Assembly (NCBI RefSeq): GCF_000192225.1
Contig: NZ_GL872413.1
Location: 1,316,738 to 1,380,737 of the forward strand
DNA length: 64,000 nt
Direction: 5' to 3'
DNA from: Capnocytophaga sp. oral taxon 338 str. F0234
GTDB taxonomy: Bacteria > Bacteroidota > Bacteroidia > Flavobacteriales > Flavobacteriaceae
Below the pieces are notes generated by a model. It was not told where the DNA came from, ran no database searches, and saw nothing but the letters and a program-made list of their open reading frames with translations. Made by a program: the position numbers and the translations under genes. Positions 18,823 through 26,480 of the stretch are shown piece after piece (the stretch's first letter is position 1; each line of letters opens with the position of its first letter).

Positions 18823-18852
18823 AGAGGCTGTCCAAGCATTTGGATAGCCTCT
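18823..18852. terminator. Hairpin between the NlpE-like gene and sucB
   Basis: Stem AGAGGCTGTCCA/TGGATAGCCTCT (one G-T pair), 6-base loop, between convergent genes. Only a weak T-run follows. Confidence 0.55.
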
Positions 18853-18883
18853 CTCTTGATTTATGGACAAGTAACAACATTTA

Positions 18884-20128
18884 CTAAAGTTCCAAAGCTT
18901 TTTTAAGATCATTATCCATTAAGAGTTCCACAGGATTTTCAAGAGCTTTTTTCACCTCTACTAGGAAGCCTACAGATTCCCGTCCATCAATGATTCGGTG
19001 GTCATAGGAAAGGGCAATGTACATCACAGGAGCTATCACAATTTGCCCACTGCGTACAATAGCACGCTCTACTACATTGTGCATTCCCAGAATAGCGGAT
19101 TGTGGAGGATTAATAATAGGAGTGGAGAGCATACTTCCAAAAACCCCTCCGTTGGTAATGGTGAATGTACCTCCGGTCATCTCGTCCACTGTAATTTGTC
19201 CGTCACGTGCACGTGTAGCCAAACGTTTTACTTCTGCTTCTACACCACGGAAAGAAAGATTCTCAGCATTGCGAATGACAGGCACCATTAGTCCCTTAGG
19301 TCCGGAAACTGCAATGGAAATATCACAGTATTCATAGGTAATTTTTTCCTTATCATCAATCATGGAATTGACATCGGGGAACATCTTAAGGGCACGCACT
19401 ACTGCTAAAGTGAAAAAGGACATGAAGCCTAAACTTACATTATGGTGTTCCTTGAAGATATCCTTATATTCATTACGTATTTCATAAATGGCTGACATAT
19501 CCACTTCGTTGAAAGTGGTAAGCATGGCAGTTTCATTTTTTACAGAAACTAATCGTTCGGCTACTTTACGGCGAAGCATGGAGAGTTTAGAGCGTTTTTC
19601 ACTTCTCTTTTCATTGGTAGGAGTTCCCATGCTATGGCGTGCGGGTTGTGCATTAAGAGCGTCTTCTTTAGTGATACGTCCTCCTTTACCTGTGCCTTTC
19701 ACTTCACTGGTTGGGATTTGTTTTTCTGCTAAAATCTTTTTAGCAGCAGGAGAAGCCTCTCCTGTGGCATAGCTTGTAGGTACTGGATTTTCTACTTTAG
19801 GAGTAGTCGCTACAAGGGCAGCAGTAGGAGCTATTGCAGAGGTAGAGGTAGGAGCTTCTTTTACAGCAGCAGCGGTCTCAGTAGGAGCCTGTGCGTCAGT
19901 ATCAATAAGGCATACCACTTCTCCTACGGCTACGGAATCCCCTTCTTGTGCCTTAAGGGTGATGATACCACTAGCTTCAGCAGGTAGTTCAAGAGTTGCT
20001 TTATCAGAATCTACTTCCGCAATGGCTTGGTCTTTCTTTACATAATCGCCATCTTTGACAAGCCAAGTAGCGATTTCTACTTCAGTGATTGATTCCCCTG
20101 GAGAAGGGACTTTCATTTCTAAAATCAT
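18884..20128 (-). CDS. sucB: 2-oxoglutarate dehydrogenase E2 (dihydrolipoyl succinyltransferase)
   Basis: Core of the 2-oxoglutarate dehydrogenase complex in the TCA cycle. 414 aa: one lipoyl domain (Lys in EVDSDKATLELPAE), Ala/Thr/Pro linker, a peripheral-subunit-binding domain (ASPAAKKILAEKQIPTSEV) and the catalytic domain with SYDHRIIDG. One lipoyl domain and the SESITEVE-like start (PSPGESITEVEIA) separate it from pdhC. The ATG at 20128 is used because the longer ORF start at 20203 falls in the -7 box. sucA, the usual partner, is not next to it. Confidence 0.95.
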   Translation of the reverse strand: MILEMKVPSPGESITEVEIATWLVKDGDYVKKDQAIAEVDSDKATLELPAEASGIITLKAQEGDSVAVGEVVCLIDTDAQAPTETAAAVKEAPTSTSAIAPTAALVATTPKVENPVPTSYATGEASPAAKKILAEKQIPTSEVKGTGKGGRITKEDALNAQPARHSMGTPTNEKRSEKRSKLSMLRRKVAERLVSVKNETAMLTTFNEVDMSAIYEIRNEYKDIFKEHHNVSLGFMSFFTLAVVRALKMFPDVNSMIDDKEKITYEYCDISIAVSGPKGLMVPVIRNAENLSFRGVEAEVKRLATRARDGQITVDEMTGGTFTITNGGVFGSMLSTPIINPPQSAILGMHNVVERAIVRSGQIVIAPVMYIALSYDHRIIDGRESVGFLVEVKKALENPVELLMDNDLKKALEL

Positions 20129-20200
20129 AAATTTTTCTTTTAGTTCTAAGTAAATTTTTTGATTAGATACTTCTTCTTTGATTGAAGAAAAAAATTTGCA

Positions 20201-20208
20201 CAAAGATA
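20201..20208 (-). promoter_or_regulatory. -7 box for sucB; decides its start
   Basis: TATCTTTG on the minus strand. It overlaps codon 1 of the longer ORF, which is therefore excluded. Confidence 0.7.
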
Positions 20209-20358
20209 CTAAAAAATATAGAATTTACAATAAAAAAAATGTTTTTTTTTCTATTTTACCTAACTGGCTTGTGTAAGGTAACTTCCCTCATATATATTCC
20301 TTTTACAGATTATATTTCTCACCCTCTCACCTGTTCATATTTGCTTGTGTGACTTCAT

Positions 20359-20379
20359 TTTTCACTTTTCACTTTTCAC
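20359..20379. repeat. Three tandem TTTTCAC heptamers
   Basis: Three exact copies end at the stop codon of the DUF6291 gene. Related TTCACTTTTAAC-type runs occur beyond its other end (21321-21410). Confidence 0.8.
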
Positions 20380-21189
20380 TTAATCTAGGTATACCGCCTG
20401 CCCGTGTTCATTCATTCCGAAGGTTCTGTATCTGGGGTATTGTGCTTGTTCTTCGGCTTTTTTCTGCTTCTCTACCGCCTCCTCCTGTTTCCTTTTCCGG
20501 ATCCAATTCTTAAAATGGCTACAGTAGTCCCGAATATCTTTCTCATATTCTCCCTGTGATTCCAAGTGTTCGTGGAACTGACACAAGAGCTTAGAGAGCT
20601 GTTGCTTATCATTGATATTTAGTATCTTGAACATTACTTGTGTGAGCCTTTCATTGCTAAGGTATTCTTCCTTAAGTGCTTCTATGGGTTTAATCTCCCA
20701 GTATGTATTCCTTTTTTTAGGAATATAAGGGACAATCTGGTCTATAGAGATACTTTCCATAGAATTATGGGCAGGCTCCGCTATGTTTTCCTCTTTTTTA
20801 GTTTCTTTTCCCTTGGAAGGACGGGCTTTTTTACTACGAGCCTCCTCTTCAGCTTCTTCTAAGGAGAGTTCTTGGGCTACTACTTTGTTGTAAATATCAG
20901 GATGCCACCGCTTAAGGTTTCCCATACGTCCCTTTTTTCTGTTATTCACGGCGCTTTGGTGCCACTGTTTGGCTTCTCGGTTGAACTGAGCCTTGAAGGA
21001 GGCAAAGGCAATTCGAGTTACAAAGTCATCCACAGGGAAGGGAGGAATCTCTTGCGGTTGAGGGTCAAGGTGATTGTTTAGGTGTTGCTGGTAGGCTTTG
21101 ATGGTTTTGAAGAGCTTACCGGCTTGTTCGTCGGTGAGCTCGTCCAGTACTTCGAGCATGTCATTGTAGAGGATGAAGAATTTTTTCAT
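20380..21189 (-). CDS. DUF6291-like phage/mobile-element protein, orphan
   Basis: 269 aa. The N-terminal 100 residues (FFILYNDMLEVLDELTDEQ, then a basic NNRKKGRMGN) match the DUF6291 type found in Bacteroidota phages and conjugative elements, probably in replication modules. A long charged middle (about 110-150) leads to a helical C-terminal part (about 165-245; LTQVMFKILNINDKQQL... HFKNWIRKRKQ) like replication-initiator C-terminal domains. No integrase, primase or helicase sits nearby, so it is a lone remnant or domesticated gene. It is bracketed by simple TTTTCAC-like repeats and low-complexity DNA, unlike its neighbours. DNA binding is inferred only. Confidence 0.72.
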   Translation of the reverse strand: MKKFFILYNDMLEVLDELTDEQAGKLFKTIKAYQQHLNNHLDPQPQEIPPFPVDDFVTRIAFASFKAQFNREAKQWHQSAVNNRKKGRMGNLKRWHPDIYNKVVAQELSLEEAEEEARSKKARPSKGKETKKEENIAEPAHNSMESISIDQIVPYIPKKRNTYWEIKPIEALKEEYLSNERLTQVMFKILNINDKQQLSKLLCQFHEHLESQGEYEKDIRDYCSHFKNWIRKRKQEEAVEKQKKAEEQAQYPRYRTFGMNEHGQAVYLD

Positions 21190-21704
21190 AATAATGAAGA
21201 GATTTGTTTACTGAAATCATGAAGCTGAAGGGCGATGTGCTTCCTTCAAAAACACCGCAAATATACAACATTTTTGTAGCTATGTCAAGGAAAAACAGAA
21301 AGAGAAGTGTCCACCCCTTAATAAGTGAAAAACGAAAAGTGAAAAACGAAAAATTCTTCACTTTTAACTTTTAACTATTCACTTTTAACTGTTCACTATT
21401 CATTATTCACCCACATACCCAGCTGTGGGCACTCGCTGGCTATACTTTTCACTTTCAAAGGAGGGTAAAGAATCCTTTTTCTTGAAAAATGGAGAAGTCG
21501 CTGGTGATGATGAATGATTTCGTTGTTTGTTTTTCGTTCCTTATTTTATTTCTTCTTCTTCTTTATTTTTTTGTATTTGTATTTTTCTTCTTTTTTGTCT
21601 TTGTTTTAAGCGATAACGGGGATAGTAAGTATCGCACACGGCGAGTGTGGGGATATACTTGTTACAAACATTTGTGACTTTCTAAACTCTAAGTGATCTG
21701 GATT
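21190..21704. other. 515-base low-complexity intergenic region
   Basis: No convincing gene. It holds a doubled 14-mer of the form GTGAAAAACGAAAA (about 21327-21354), a run of TTCACT/TTAACT variants to about 21410, a pyrimidine-rich strand (about 21530-21607), and a small inverted repeat CACAC-GGCGA-GTGTG near 21635-21650. An ORF of 62 codons at 21489-21677 reads almost only Phe, Leu and Val and is rejected. Confidence 0.6.
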
Positions 21705-22883
21705 CTATTTTTTAAGTATGGGGAGCGTGAAATAGGCACCAATGGCAAAGCGGTGTAGTTGTTCTTTATCCATAGCCAGTTCCTTAGCGTATTGAATAGT
21801 ATTGCCCACATAAGCTATATAAAATCGCAAATCCTGCGTTCTAAAAGGGGCATATTGCCCGGCAAGAAAGTAAATATAATTGGTTCTGAGTTGTTCATTG
21901 TGTATATTTCTGCTTCCAGTAAGTTCTATTCCTATCTTAGCCGTCGCGCTCCAATGGTCATCTATTTGGTAATCATACCGAGAGACAGCGCATTTGTATA
22001 CAATATTCTTGCGCATAGTATAATTCCCTTCTACGAGTCCATCACTTATGCTAAGCAAGCGAGAGGAAGTTAGTCCAAAATCAGCCCCCATGTGTGAATA
22101 TACTAAATCCAAATAGACAGTATGAGGATCTGACTGAAACTTATTCCCTAAGGAGAGGGAATGCGTATAGTAACCTTGAGCAAATTGAGAAATATTATAC
22201 GTATATTTGGTCTTAAATTTGCCTTTGAACAAATTGGCATTCCAAAGGAAATAGGCGCCTATAGGTGCTTTAGAAGCTGTGTAATCACTGGTAGAAAAAT
22301 TATTATTGCTTAAGTGATTACTGAAAGATTCGTTCAGTGTATTATGAAGCTGTACTCCTATCTTATGTTGGTCATTAATCTTATAAGTGAGTTGTACCCC
22401 CGCTAAGAATACATTGGCATATACCCCATTGAGATAATCGGTAAAAATATATTCATAGAGTGGATTAATATCCTGTTCAAAGGAACCCATAGCAGAGAGT
22501 TGTTTACCAGCCATTGCCTCCCAGCGTTTTTGTTTTCCGAATCGGTAAGATAGGTAGGCATAATCCAACCCCACAGAAGCATTGTCCTGTGAGGTAGGGG
22601 AGAGGGGACGATTTAGGCGAAAGCGAATCCTGTAGGACAAATCCTCATTATAATCCCCTTGAAAGTTCAACCGAGCGTTATCAATCTGAAAATGAGAAGA
22701 AGAAAGCCTCTCCTGAGTATGCTTATCCGATATGAATCCTCCACGGAAGTAAAGTTCTAATTTCATTCTCTTAGAAGAGGTAGGTTCTAGGGAATCCTTC
22801 TTTTCAAGCATTTGTTCCTGTCCTAATAGGCTCTGTCCCAGTAGGCAAAATGCCATGATAACGACTGTTTTTTTATTTATCAT
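21705..22883 (-). CDS. Outer membrane porin (phosphate-selective porin O/P-like), copy 2
   Basis: 392 aa with a Sec signal peptide ending LLGQ. The rest is a beta-barrel: alternating strands, N-terminal ELYFRGGFISD, FQIDNARLNFQGDYNEDLSYRIRFRLNRPL and a C-terminal strand ending in LPILKK. This is the flavobacterial porin family related to OprO/OprP; actual substrate unknown. It is clearly paralogous to the gene just upstream (both contain GLDYAYL, LYEYI, QLHNTLNESF and LHRF near the end) and follows it by 16 bases, so they form an operon. Confidence 0.85.
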   Translation of the reverse strand: MINKKTVVIMAFCLLGQSLLGQEQMLEKKDSLEPTSSKRMKLELYFRGGFISDKHTQERLSSSHFQIDNARLNFQGDYNEDLSYRIRFRLNRPLSPTSQDNASVGLDYAYLSYRFGKQKRWEAMAGKQLSAMGSFEQDINPLYEYIFTDYLNGVYANVFLAGVQLTYKINDQHKIGVQLHNTLNESFSNHLSNNNFSTSDYTASKAPIGAYFLWNANLFKGKFKTKYTYNISQFAQGYYTHSLSLGNKFQSDPHTVYLDLVYSHMGADFGLTSSRLLSISDGLVEGNYTMRKNIVYKCAVSRYDYQIDDHWSATAKIGIELTGSRNIHNEQLRTNYIYFLAGQYAPFRTQDLRFYIAYVGNTIQYAKELAMDKEQLHRFAIGAYFTLPILKK

Positions 22884-22899
22884 ATCAAGAATAGTTGAT

Positions 22900-24090
22900 T
22901 TATCTTTTACTTTTTACTTTTTCTCTTTTTATTACTGGCAATGTATAGGACGCTCCTAAACTGAAGCGGTGTAGTTGCTCTTCAGGTAGCTTTAATTCTT
23001 CTATATAGGAGACTGTTTTGCCTATATAAGCCAGATGTACCCTAAAATCAGTATTACCAAAGGGAGCATACTGTAGGGCTAAGGCATATATATAATGGGT
23101 ACGAAAATGCTCATTTAGAGAATTCCTGCTGCCTAAAAACTCTATTCCTCCCTTTGCCGAAGCGCTCCACAAGGGAGTAATCTGGTATTCATAACGGGAA
23201 ATAAGTCCTTTGTATACCGTATTTTCATATACTTCATAATTACCTGGAGTACGTCCCTCATATTGGCTTAGTATCTTTGAAGAAAGTAATCCATAGTCAG
23301 CCTCCATGTAGGCATAATACAAATCCAAGTAGGCTAAATGCTTTCCTACTTCAAGCCAATTCCCCAAAGAGAAAGTATGGGTATACTTTCCTTGAGCAAA
23401 TTGTGAGAGGTCATAGGAATAATGGGTCTTGAACTGATGATCCCAAAACTCACCTTTCCAATAAATAAGACCTCCTATAGGTAATTTGGAAGGAAGTAAA
23501 GAAGGGCTAATAAAGCCCCTTTTCTCCAAGAAAGAATGAAAGGATTCATTTAGAGTATTATGAAGCTGAAAGCCTATTTTTTGAGTATTATTAAAGGTAT
23601 ACTCTACCTTCGCTCCTGCTACAAAAGGATTAACTACATAGTTTAGATAATCCCCATAAATATATTCATACAAGGGGTGTATCGTTAGTTCGTAGGAGCC
23701 AATCGCTTCACATTGTTTGCCGATGGTTACCTCCCATTGGCGATTTTTGCCAAGACGATAGAGTAGATAGGCATAGTCTAATCCTACAGCAGTATTATCC
23801 AAATCTGTAATAGTAAGCGGGCGGTTTAGCCTAAAGCGTACTTGGTAGGATAGCGCCTTATTATAATCTCCTTGAAGGTTTAGCCATGTGTCCTCAAACT
23901 GGAAATGAGCTGAGGAATGAGTAAGGGAGGGATTGTCTGAAAAAAAATTACCACGAAAATAACATTCTATATTTGTTCTCCCCAGAGAAAAAGGTGTAGA
24001 AAGTGTGTCCCTTACCAAGGATTCTTTTTCCCTTGCAAAAGCAATAGAAGTAATAAGCGGTAAGAAAAAAATAAATATAATTTTTTTCAT
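22900..24090 (-). CDS. Outer membrane porin (phosphate-selective porin O/P-like), copy 1
   Basis: 396 aa with a Sec signal peptide (about 1-19, ending AFA). Beta-barrel with the same landmarks as its downstream paralogue: ECYFRGNFFSD, NLQGDYNKALSYQVRFRLNR, GLDYAYLLYRLG, LHNTLNESF and LHRFSLGASYTLP. First gene of a two-porin operon transcribed from the box at 24108-24115. The pair arose by tandem duplication, with moderate divergence that suggests split substrate ranges (inference). Confidence 0.85.
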   Translation of the reverse strand: MKKIIFIFFLPLITSIAFAREKESLVRDTLSTPFSLGRTNIECYFRGNFFSDNPSLTHSSAHFQFEDTWLNLQGDYNKALSYQVRFRLNRPLTITDLDNTAVGLDYAYLLYRLGKNRQWEVTIGKQCEAIGSYELTIHPLYEYIYGDYLNYVVNPFVAGAKVEYTFNNTQKIGFQLHNTLNESFHSFLEKRGFISPSLLPSKLPIGGLIYWKGEFWDHQFKTHYSYDLSQFAQGKYTHTFSLGNWLEVGKHLAYLDLYYAYMEADYGLLSSKILSQYEGRTPGNYEVYENTVYKGLISRYEYQITPLWSASAKGGIEFLGSRNSLNEHFRTHYIYALALQYAPFGNTDFRVHLAYIGKTVSYIEELKLPEEQLHRFSLGASYTLPVIKREKVKSKR

Positions 24091-24107
24091 AAAAAATTTT
24101 TAATTAG

Positions 24108-24115
24108 CAAAAGTA
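24108..24115 (-). promoter_or_regulatory. -7 box for the porin pair
   Basis: TACTTTTG on the minus strand, 18 bases before the ATG. A second match (TATTTTTG) lies at 24158-24165. Confidence 0.6.
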
Positions 24116-24299
24116 AGAATTTTAGTCTTAATTTCCTAAAAAGAATTTTCTAATTAACAAAAATAAGGTTATTTTATAGATAATTAACTTGTTTTAACGA
24201 AGATATCCCCGATATAGAATTAAAAAGATAGTCCGAAGTAAGCCTTTAAAGAACTCACCTCGGACAATCTCCATGAAAAAATTAAAATGAAATCAAAAG

Positions 24300-25121
24300 T
24301 TACAGTTTAATAGTGAGGACAGGTTTTTCAGAATGATTTACAATATCCTCACTGATACTTCCGTTGAACAAATGCATAAGAGTGCTTTGCTTGGTAGGGA
24401 ACATACAGATAAGGTCTCCTTGGTTATCTTCGGCAAAGTGGATAATTCCTTCTTCTATAGAGAAGTCACTATACATGTGTATGCTATGGGTGAGTATTTC
24501 ACCATGTTCCTTAGAGAAGTTGTCAATAAGTGTTTTTATCTCTCTGCTTGAATTAAAATGATAAGGTGTATTGATATATACGAAATCAATTTTAGCTCCT
24601 AAAATATTAGCAAAGGCAATGGCTTTCTCAAAGGCTTTTACATATCTTTGGGAGAAATCGCAGGCAAAAACCATTTTTTTCACCTTGGAAATATCGGTTT
24701 TATCCTTGATAACCAAAACAGGAATAGGGGAGGTGCGTACTATCTTTTCTGCATTGGAGCCTAAGAAAAGTTCTTTAGAACCGGAGGCTCCTGTGGAACC
24801 CATAACTATAAAGTCAATGGATTCTTTTTCTAGTAGGATTCTTACAGCATTGGTAAGGGTTGCAGTTTCTACAAGAGTTTCAACAGTAACTCCTTGAGAG
24901 GAAAGTGTTTCAGAAACTTTTTTAATGTTAAAACTTGCTTCTTTCATAAAGAAAAGCTCCTCAGGAAGTACGGAGGTTGTCTCTGTTACGAAGCGCTGAG
25001 GCAACTCTACACAGTGCAATAACAGAATGGTAGCTCCATTCTTTTTTGCCAAATCCACCGCAACTTCTACGGCGTAATTAGAGTGCTCAGAAAAATCAAT
25101 AGGAACGAGAATGTTTTTCAT
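24300..25121 (-). CDS. Tandem-domain universal stress protein
   Basis: 273 aa, two UspA folds (about 1-143 and 149-273). The first starts MKNILVPIDFSEHSNYAV and carries the ATP-binding signature GSTGASGSKELFLGSNA (G-2x-G-9x-G-S). The second (KKMVFACDFSQRYVKAF) lacks that glycine motif and reads MFPTKQSTLMHLFNGS, so probably only the first domain binds ATP. Such proteins respond to starvation or redox stress; the exact role is unknown. Monocistronic. Confidence 0.93.
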   Translation of the reverse strand: MKNILVPIDFSEHSNYAVEVAVDLAKKNGATILLLHCVELPQRFVTETTSVLPEELFFMKEASFNIKKVSETLSSQGVTVETLVETATLTNAVRILLEKESIDFIVMGSTGASGSKELFLGSNAEKIVRTSPIPVLVIKDKTDISKVKKMVFACDFSQRYVKAFEKAIAFANILGAKIDFVYINTPYHFNSSREIKTLIDNFSKEHGEILTHSIHMYSDFSIEEGIIHFAEDNQGDLICMFPTKQSTLMHLFNGSISEDIVNHSEKPVLTIKL

Positions 25122-25315
25122 GGGAGTTAAAGTTTATTTAGTTAGACAATTCTTGAATTATTACGCTGTAAAATTACGTTTTTATATTCAAAAAAACAAA
25201 TTATTTTCCCTTGATTTTTTCAAAAAAATAAAAGAATAAATACTAATAAATATAAAAATATAGGGAGGTAATTCATAAAATTACCTAAAAATATTAGAGT
25301 ACAATTTTAAATATG

Positions 25316-25323
25316 TATTTTTG
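25316..25323 (+). promoter_or_regulatory. -7 box for the arginase-like/porin/aat operon
   Basis: TATTTTTG, 32 bases before the GTG start at 25355. Confidence 0.6.
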
Positions 25324-25354
25324 CACACCTTTAAATCATTAGATACTTTTTAGT

Positions 25355-26458
25355 GTGTTAGATTTTTTATACCCTATAGAAGATTATTTCACCCAGCATA
25401 TATATCTTGCCCAGACCATTGGAGGGAAGATACGTAAGCATACCCGAAAAGGAGGACTTCCCTCTTTGAAAGGGGTACAGGTGGCTATTTTTTCCCTAAC
25501 CAATAGTGAAAATATTCTTAAGAACTCTTTCAGAGAGCATTTTTATTCTCTTTATTTAGGAAATTGGAACCTTACTTTGGCTGATTTAGGAAATATTCCT
25601 GAGGGAACCACACAGGAGGATACTTTTTTAGCGATTAAGGAAACCGTTTCTTTCCTGCTCAAAGAAGGTATTATTCCTATTCTTGTGGGAGGGGGAGTTG
25701 AGAATACTTATGCCCTCTACCGTGCTTTTGATAATATGGAGCAGATGGTTAACCTCACTGCAGTCAATGCACTTTTTGATTTTGGAGATGGACAAGAAAT
25801 CTTCTCTGAGGATAGCTATATGAGCCGTATCCTTATGGAAAACCCTACACATCTGAACCATTTTACCAATATAGGTTATCAAACCTATTACAATCCACAG
25901 GAGTCCATGGATTTGCTGCAGAAAATGTTCTTTGATTTCTATCGCTTGGGGGAAATTACCAGCTATATGGAACAGGTAGAGCCTATTCTGAGAAATACAG
26001 ACTTGGTAAGCCTTAATATGACCGCTGTCCAAGCCGCTGATATTGATATGCCAGAGAATTTTGTTAATGGTTTTACCTCTCGTGAAATATGTGCCGTAAG
26101 TCGCTATGCAGGACTTAGTTCACAGATGGCAGCCTTGGGAGTCTTTAATGTACCTACTTCTGTCAGAGGAAGAATGCTTACCGGAGAGGTACTCTGGTAT
26201 TTTATAGAAGGAATCAATTACCGAGTGAAAGAATTCCCTACTATTGAGGATAAGAACTATACCAAGCACATTGTCCTTTTGGATGACTTTACCATAGATT
26301 TTTACAAAAGTAACCGTACAGGTCGTTGGTGGATCCTCCCCAGTGAAGATAGCAAAGGGATAGCCATGCTCCCTTGTACTGAAAGAGACTATCAAAAAGC
26401 CTGTGAAGGAGTCATCCCTCAACGTTGGTGGAACCTCCATCAGAAATCCTTGTTGTAA
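25355..26458 (+). CDS. Arginase/formimidoylglutamase-fold protein, metal ligands degenerate
   Basis: 367 aa of the ureohydrolase (arginase, agmatinase, HutG) fold, which normally uses two Mn ions. The three metal motifs are altered: GGGHE reads GGGVEN, the DAHxD region reads NALFDFGDG, and SxDxDxxDP reads SLNMTAVQAADI. Activity as a hydrolase is therefore unlikely; I take it as a degenerate flavobacterial branch with unknown role. The start is GTG, as no upstream ATG fits after the -7 box. The putative porin gene follows by 22 bases. Confidence 0.85.
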   Translation: MLDFLYPIEDYFTQHIYLAQTIGGKIRKHTRKGGLPSLKGVQVAIFSLTNSENILKNSFREHFYSLYLGNWNLTLADLGNIPEGTTQEDTFLAIKETVSFLLKEGIIPILVGGGVENTYALYRAFDNMEQMVNLTAVNALFDFGDGQEIFSEDSYMSRILMENPTHLNHFTNIGYQTYYNPQESMDLLQKMFFDFYRLGEITSYMEQVEPILRNTDLVSLNMTAVQAADIDMPENFVNGFTSREICAVSRYAGLSSQMAALGVFNVPTSVRGRMLTGEVLWYFIEGINYRVKEFPTIEDKNYTKHIVLLDDFTIDFYKSNRTGRWWILPSEDSKGIAMLPCTERDYQKACEGVIPQRWWNLHQKSLL

Positions 26459-26480
26459 TATAAAGAATAGAAACGAAAGT

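Noticed and set aside
21489..21677. 62-codon ORF in the DUF6291-porin spacer
   Set aside because: Composition is almost only Phe, Leu and Val from a pyrimidine tract; no promoter box or ribosome site.
26403..26480. Longer start for the putative porin
   Set aside because: It overlaps the arginase-like gene by 56 bases and adds a non-signal extension before the clear signal peptide at 26481.
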